Assembly: GCA_024403005.1 (NCBI GenBank)
Contig: JAKSSQ010000107.1
Coordinates: forward strand, 1 to 6,061
Source: Clostridia bacterium
GTDB taxonomy: Bacteria; Bacillota; Clostridia; Peptostreptococcales; Anaerovoracaceae
Direction of reading: 5' to 3'
DNA: 6,061 nt
The translations under genes and the position numbers were made by a program. Shown here in pieces: positions 5,234-6,061 of this stretch. Below the pieces are notes generated by a model that worked only from the letters and a program-made list of their open reading frames with translations, was not told where the DNA came from and did not search any database. Each line of letters opens with the position of its first letter. Position 1 is the stretch's first letter.

Positions 5234-6061
5234 ATGCCGCAGCTACTCACCATCGGAGAGACAATGGCAGCCTTTACCCCCAATGCACAGGGTCCCCTTC
5301 GCTATGTCAACGGCTATGGGATCCGCACCGCCGGGGCAGAGAGCAACGTTGCCGTGGGCCTTACCAAGCTGGGCATCGAAGCCGCGTGGCTCAGCCGTTT
5401 GGGTCAGGACGAATTCGGTGTCTTCATCCGCAACCAGCTTCGTGCCGAGGGCGTGGATTGCTCCCATGTAATCTTCGATTCCCAGCACAGGACGGGGATA
5501 ATGTTCAAGGAAACCGGCGTGGGGGAAACCAAAGTATTCTATTACCGGGAAAACAGCGCCGCCAGCCATATGACCCCAGAGGATCTGGATCCTCAGTTAT
5601 TTGCCGGGATCCGGGTTCTGCATCTGTCCGGTATCACGCCGGTGCTGAGCCAGAGCTGCAAGGAAACGGCGCTGGCAGCCATTCAACTTGCCAGACAAAA
5701 CGGCGCAATGGTGAGCTTCGATCCCAATATTCGCAGAAAGCTTTGGAAGGACGTTGATTATGCACCGTTGATCCGCTCTATAACCCTGGACTGTGAAATC
5801 GTGCTCCTGGGTCTGGACGAAGCGGAGGCGCTGTTTGGGATCCGGGAGCCCGATGCCATCTTTGACACCCTGTTCACGCAGGGCAAGGCGAAATATGCCG
5901 CGATCAAGGACGGCGGCAACGGCGCCTTGGTTGCGGATGCTGACCTGCGGGAAAAGCTGCCGCCCTTCCCCTGCAAGCCTGTGGAGCCCATTGGCGCAGG
6001 GGACGGTTTCGACGCCGGGTTCTTGGCGGGAATCCTGCAGGGTAAAGATGTTGTGACCGCC
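5234..6061 (+). CDS. kdgK: PfkB-family sugar kinase, probably 2-keto-3-deoxygluconate kinase (3' partial)
   Basis: The frame from the ATG at 5234 is open through the window edge, giving 276 codons of a kinase that is usually about 310-340 residues, so perhaps 35-60 codons are missing. It opens with MPQLLTIGETMAAF and has the first PfkB region AGAESNVAVGLTKLG (33-47), LSRLGQDEFG (53-62), FDPNIRRKLW (162-171), and the second signature EPIGAGDGFDAGF (251-263) with anion hole GAGD and catalytic base D257. The FDPN-R-LW pattern and overall layout fit ketodeoxygluconate kinases, which phosphorylate 2-keto-3-deoxygluconate to KDPG in uronate/pectin breakdown. Fructokinase or another PfkB kinase remains possible. 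The start is fixed by AAAGGAGG seven bases upstream. Codon use differs from the upstream genes: 8 of 28 glycines are GGG, against one GGG each in deoB and pdp. A KDPG aldolase or uronate genes might follow outside the window. Confidence 0.85.
   Translation, partial: MPQLLTIGETMAAFTPNAQGPLRYVNGYGIRTAGAESNVAVGLTKLGIEAAWLSRLGQDEFGVFIRNQLRAEGVDCSHVIFDSQHRTGIMFKETGVGETKVFYYRENSAASHMTPEDLDPQLFAGIRVLHLSGITPVLSQSCKETALAAIQLARQNGAMVSFDPNIRRKLWKDVDYAPLIRSITLDCEIVLLGLDEAEALFGIREPDAIFDTLFTQGKAKYAAIKDGGNGALVADADLREKLPPFPCKPVEPIGAGDGFDAGFLAGILQGKDVVTA

Noticed and set aside
4962..5471. + strand frame of 169 codons in the intergenic region and kinase start
   Set aside because: The first part is AT-rich intergenic sequence containing the promoter; the second part is another shifted frame of the kinase.
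5071..5757. Long + strand frame (228 codons) overlapping the sugar kinase
   Set aside because: It is the shifted frame of the kinase gene, whose own frame from 5234 carries the PfkB motifs and a strong ribosome binding site. The shadow peptide has no recognisable motif.

Overview
The window looks like a chromosomal segment from a low-to-moderate GC anaerobic Firmicute, most likely a member of Clostridia. The basis is strong AGGAGG-type ribosome binding sites, a Clostridia-style extended -10 promoter, a CCA-encoding tRNA-Ser, and the closest remembered relatives of the proteins. The genus cannot be fixed from the sequence alone. All protein-coding genes are on the + strand.

Region 1 (1-3501) is a tight gene train: the 3' end of rmuC (DNA recombination/repair), a calcineurin-like metallophosphoesterase, phosphopentomutase (deoB) and pyrimidine-nucleoside phosphorylase (pdp). 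The genes overlap by 23 and 4 bases or are 24 bases apart, and no terminator lies between them, so they are probably co-transcribed. DeoB and Pdp form a nucleoside salvage module: Pdp splits uridine or thymidine into base and (deoxy)ribose-1-phosphate, and DeoB converts the sugar phosphate to the 5-phosphate for central metabolism.

Region 2 (3502-4496) is a diacylglycerol/lipid kinase gene of the DagK/YegS family. It has its own near-perfect extended -10 promoter just after pdp.

Region 3 (4497-4910) is the most unusual part. A hairpin abuts a tRNA-Ser(CGA) gene, which is followed by a 12-bp-stem terminator. Beyond the terminator, the tRNA's acceptor 3' end and T-arm reappear as an inverted copy, followed by two further GC-rich hairpins. 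On the minus strand this reads as a small structured RNA with a tRNA-like 3' end running into the shared bidirectional terminator. It may be an uncharacterised ncRNA or a decayed tRNA duplication.

Region 4 (4911-6061) is an AT-rich intergenic stretch of about 320 bases with a plausible promoter and a long 5' leader, then the first 276 codons of a PfkB-family sugar kinase (probably 2-keto-3-deoxygluconate kinase). This gene is open at the window edge, and its codon use differs visibly from the genes before the tRNA. The tRNA may therefore mark a boundary between core chromosome and more variable, possibly acquired, catabolic genes; no integrase or att duplication is visible here.
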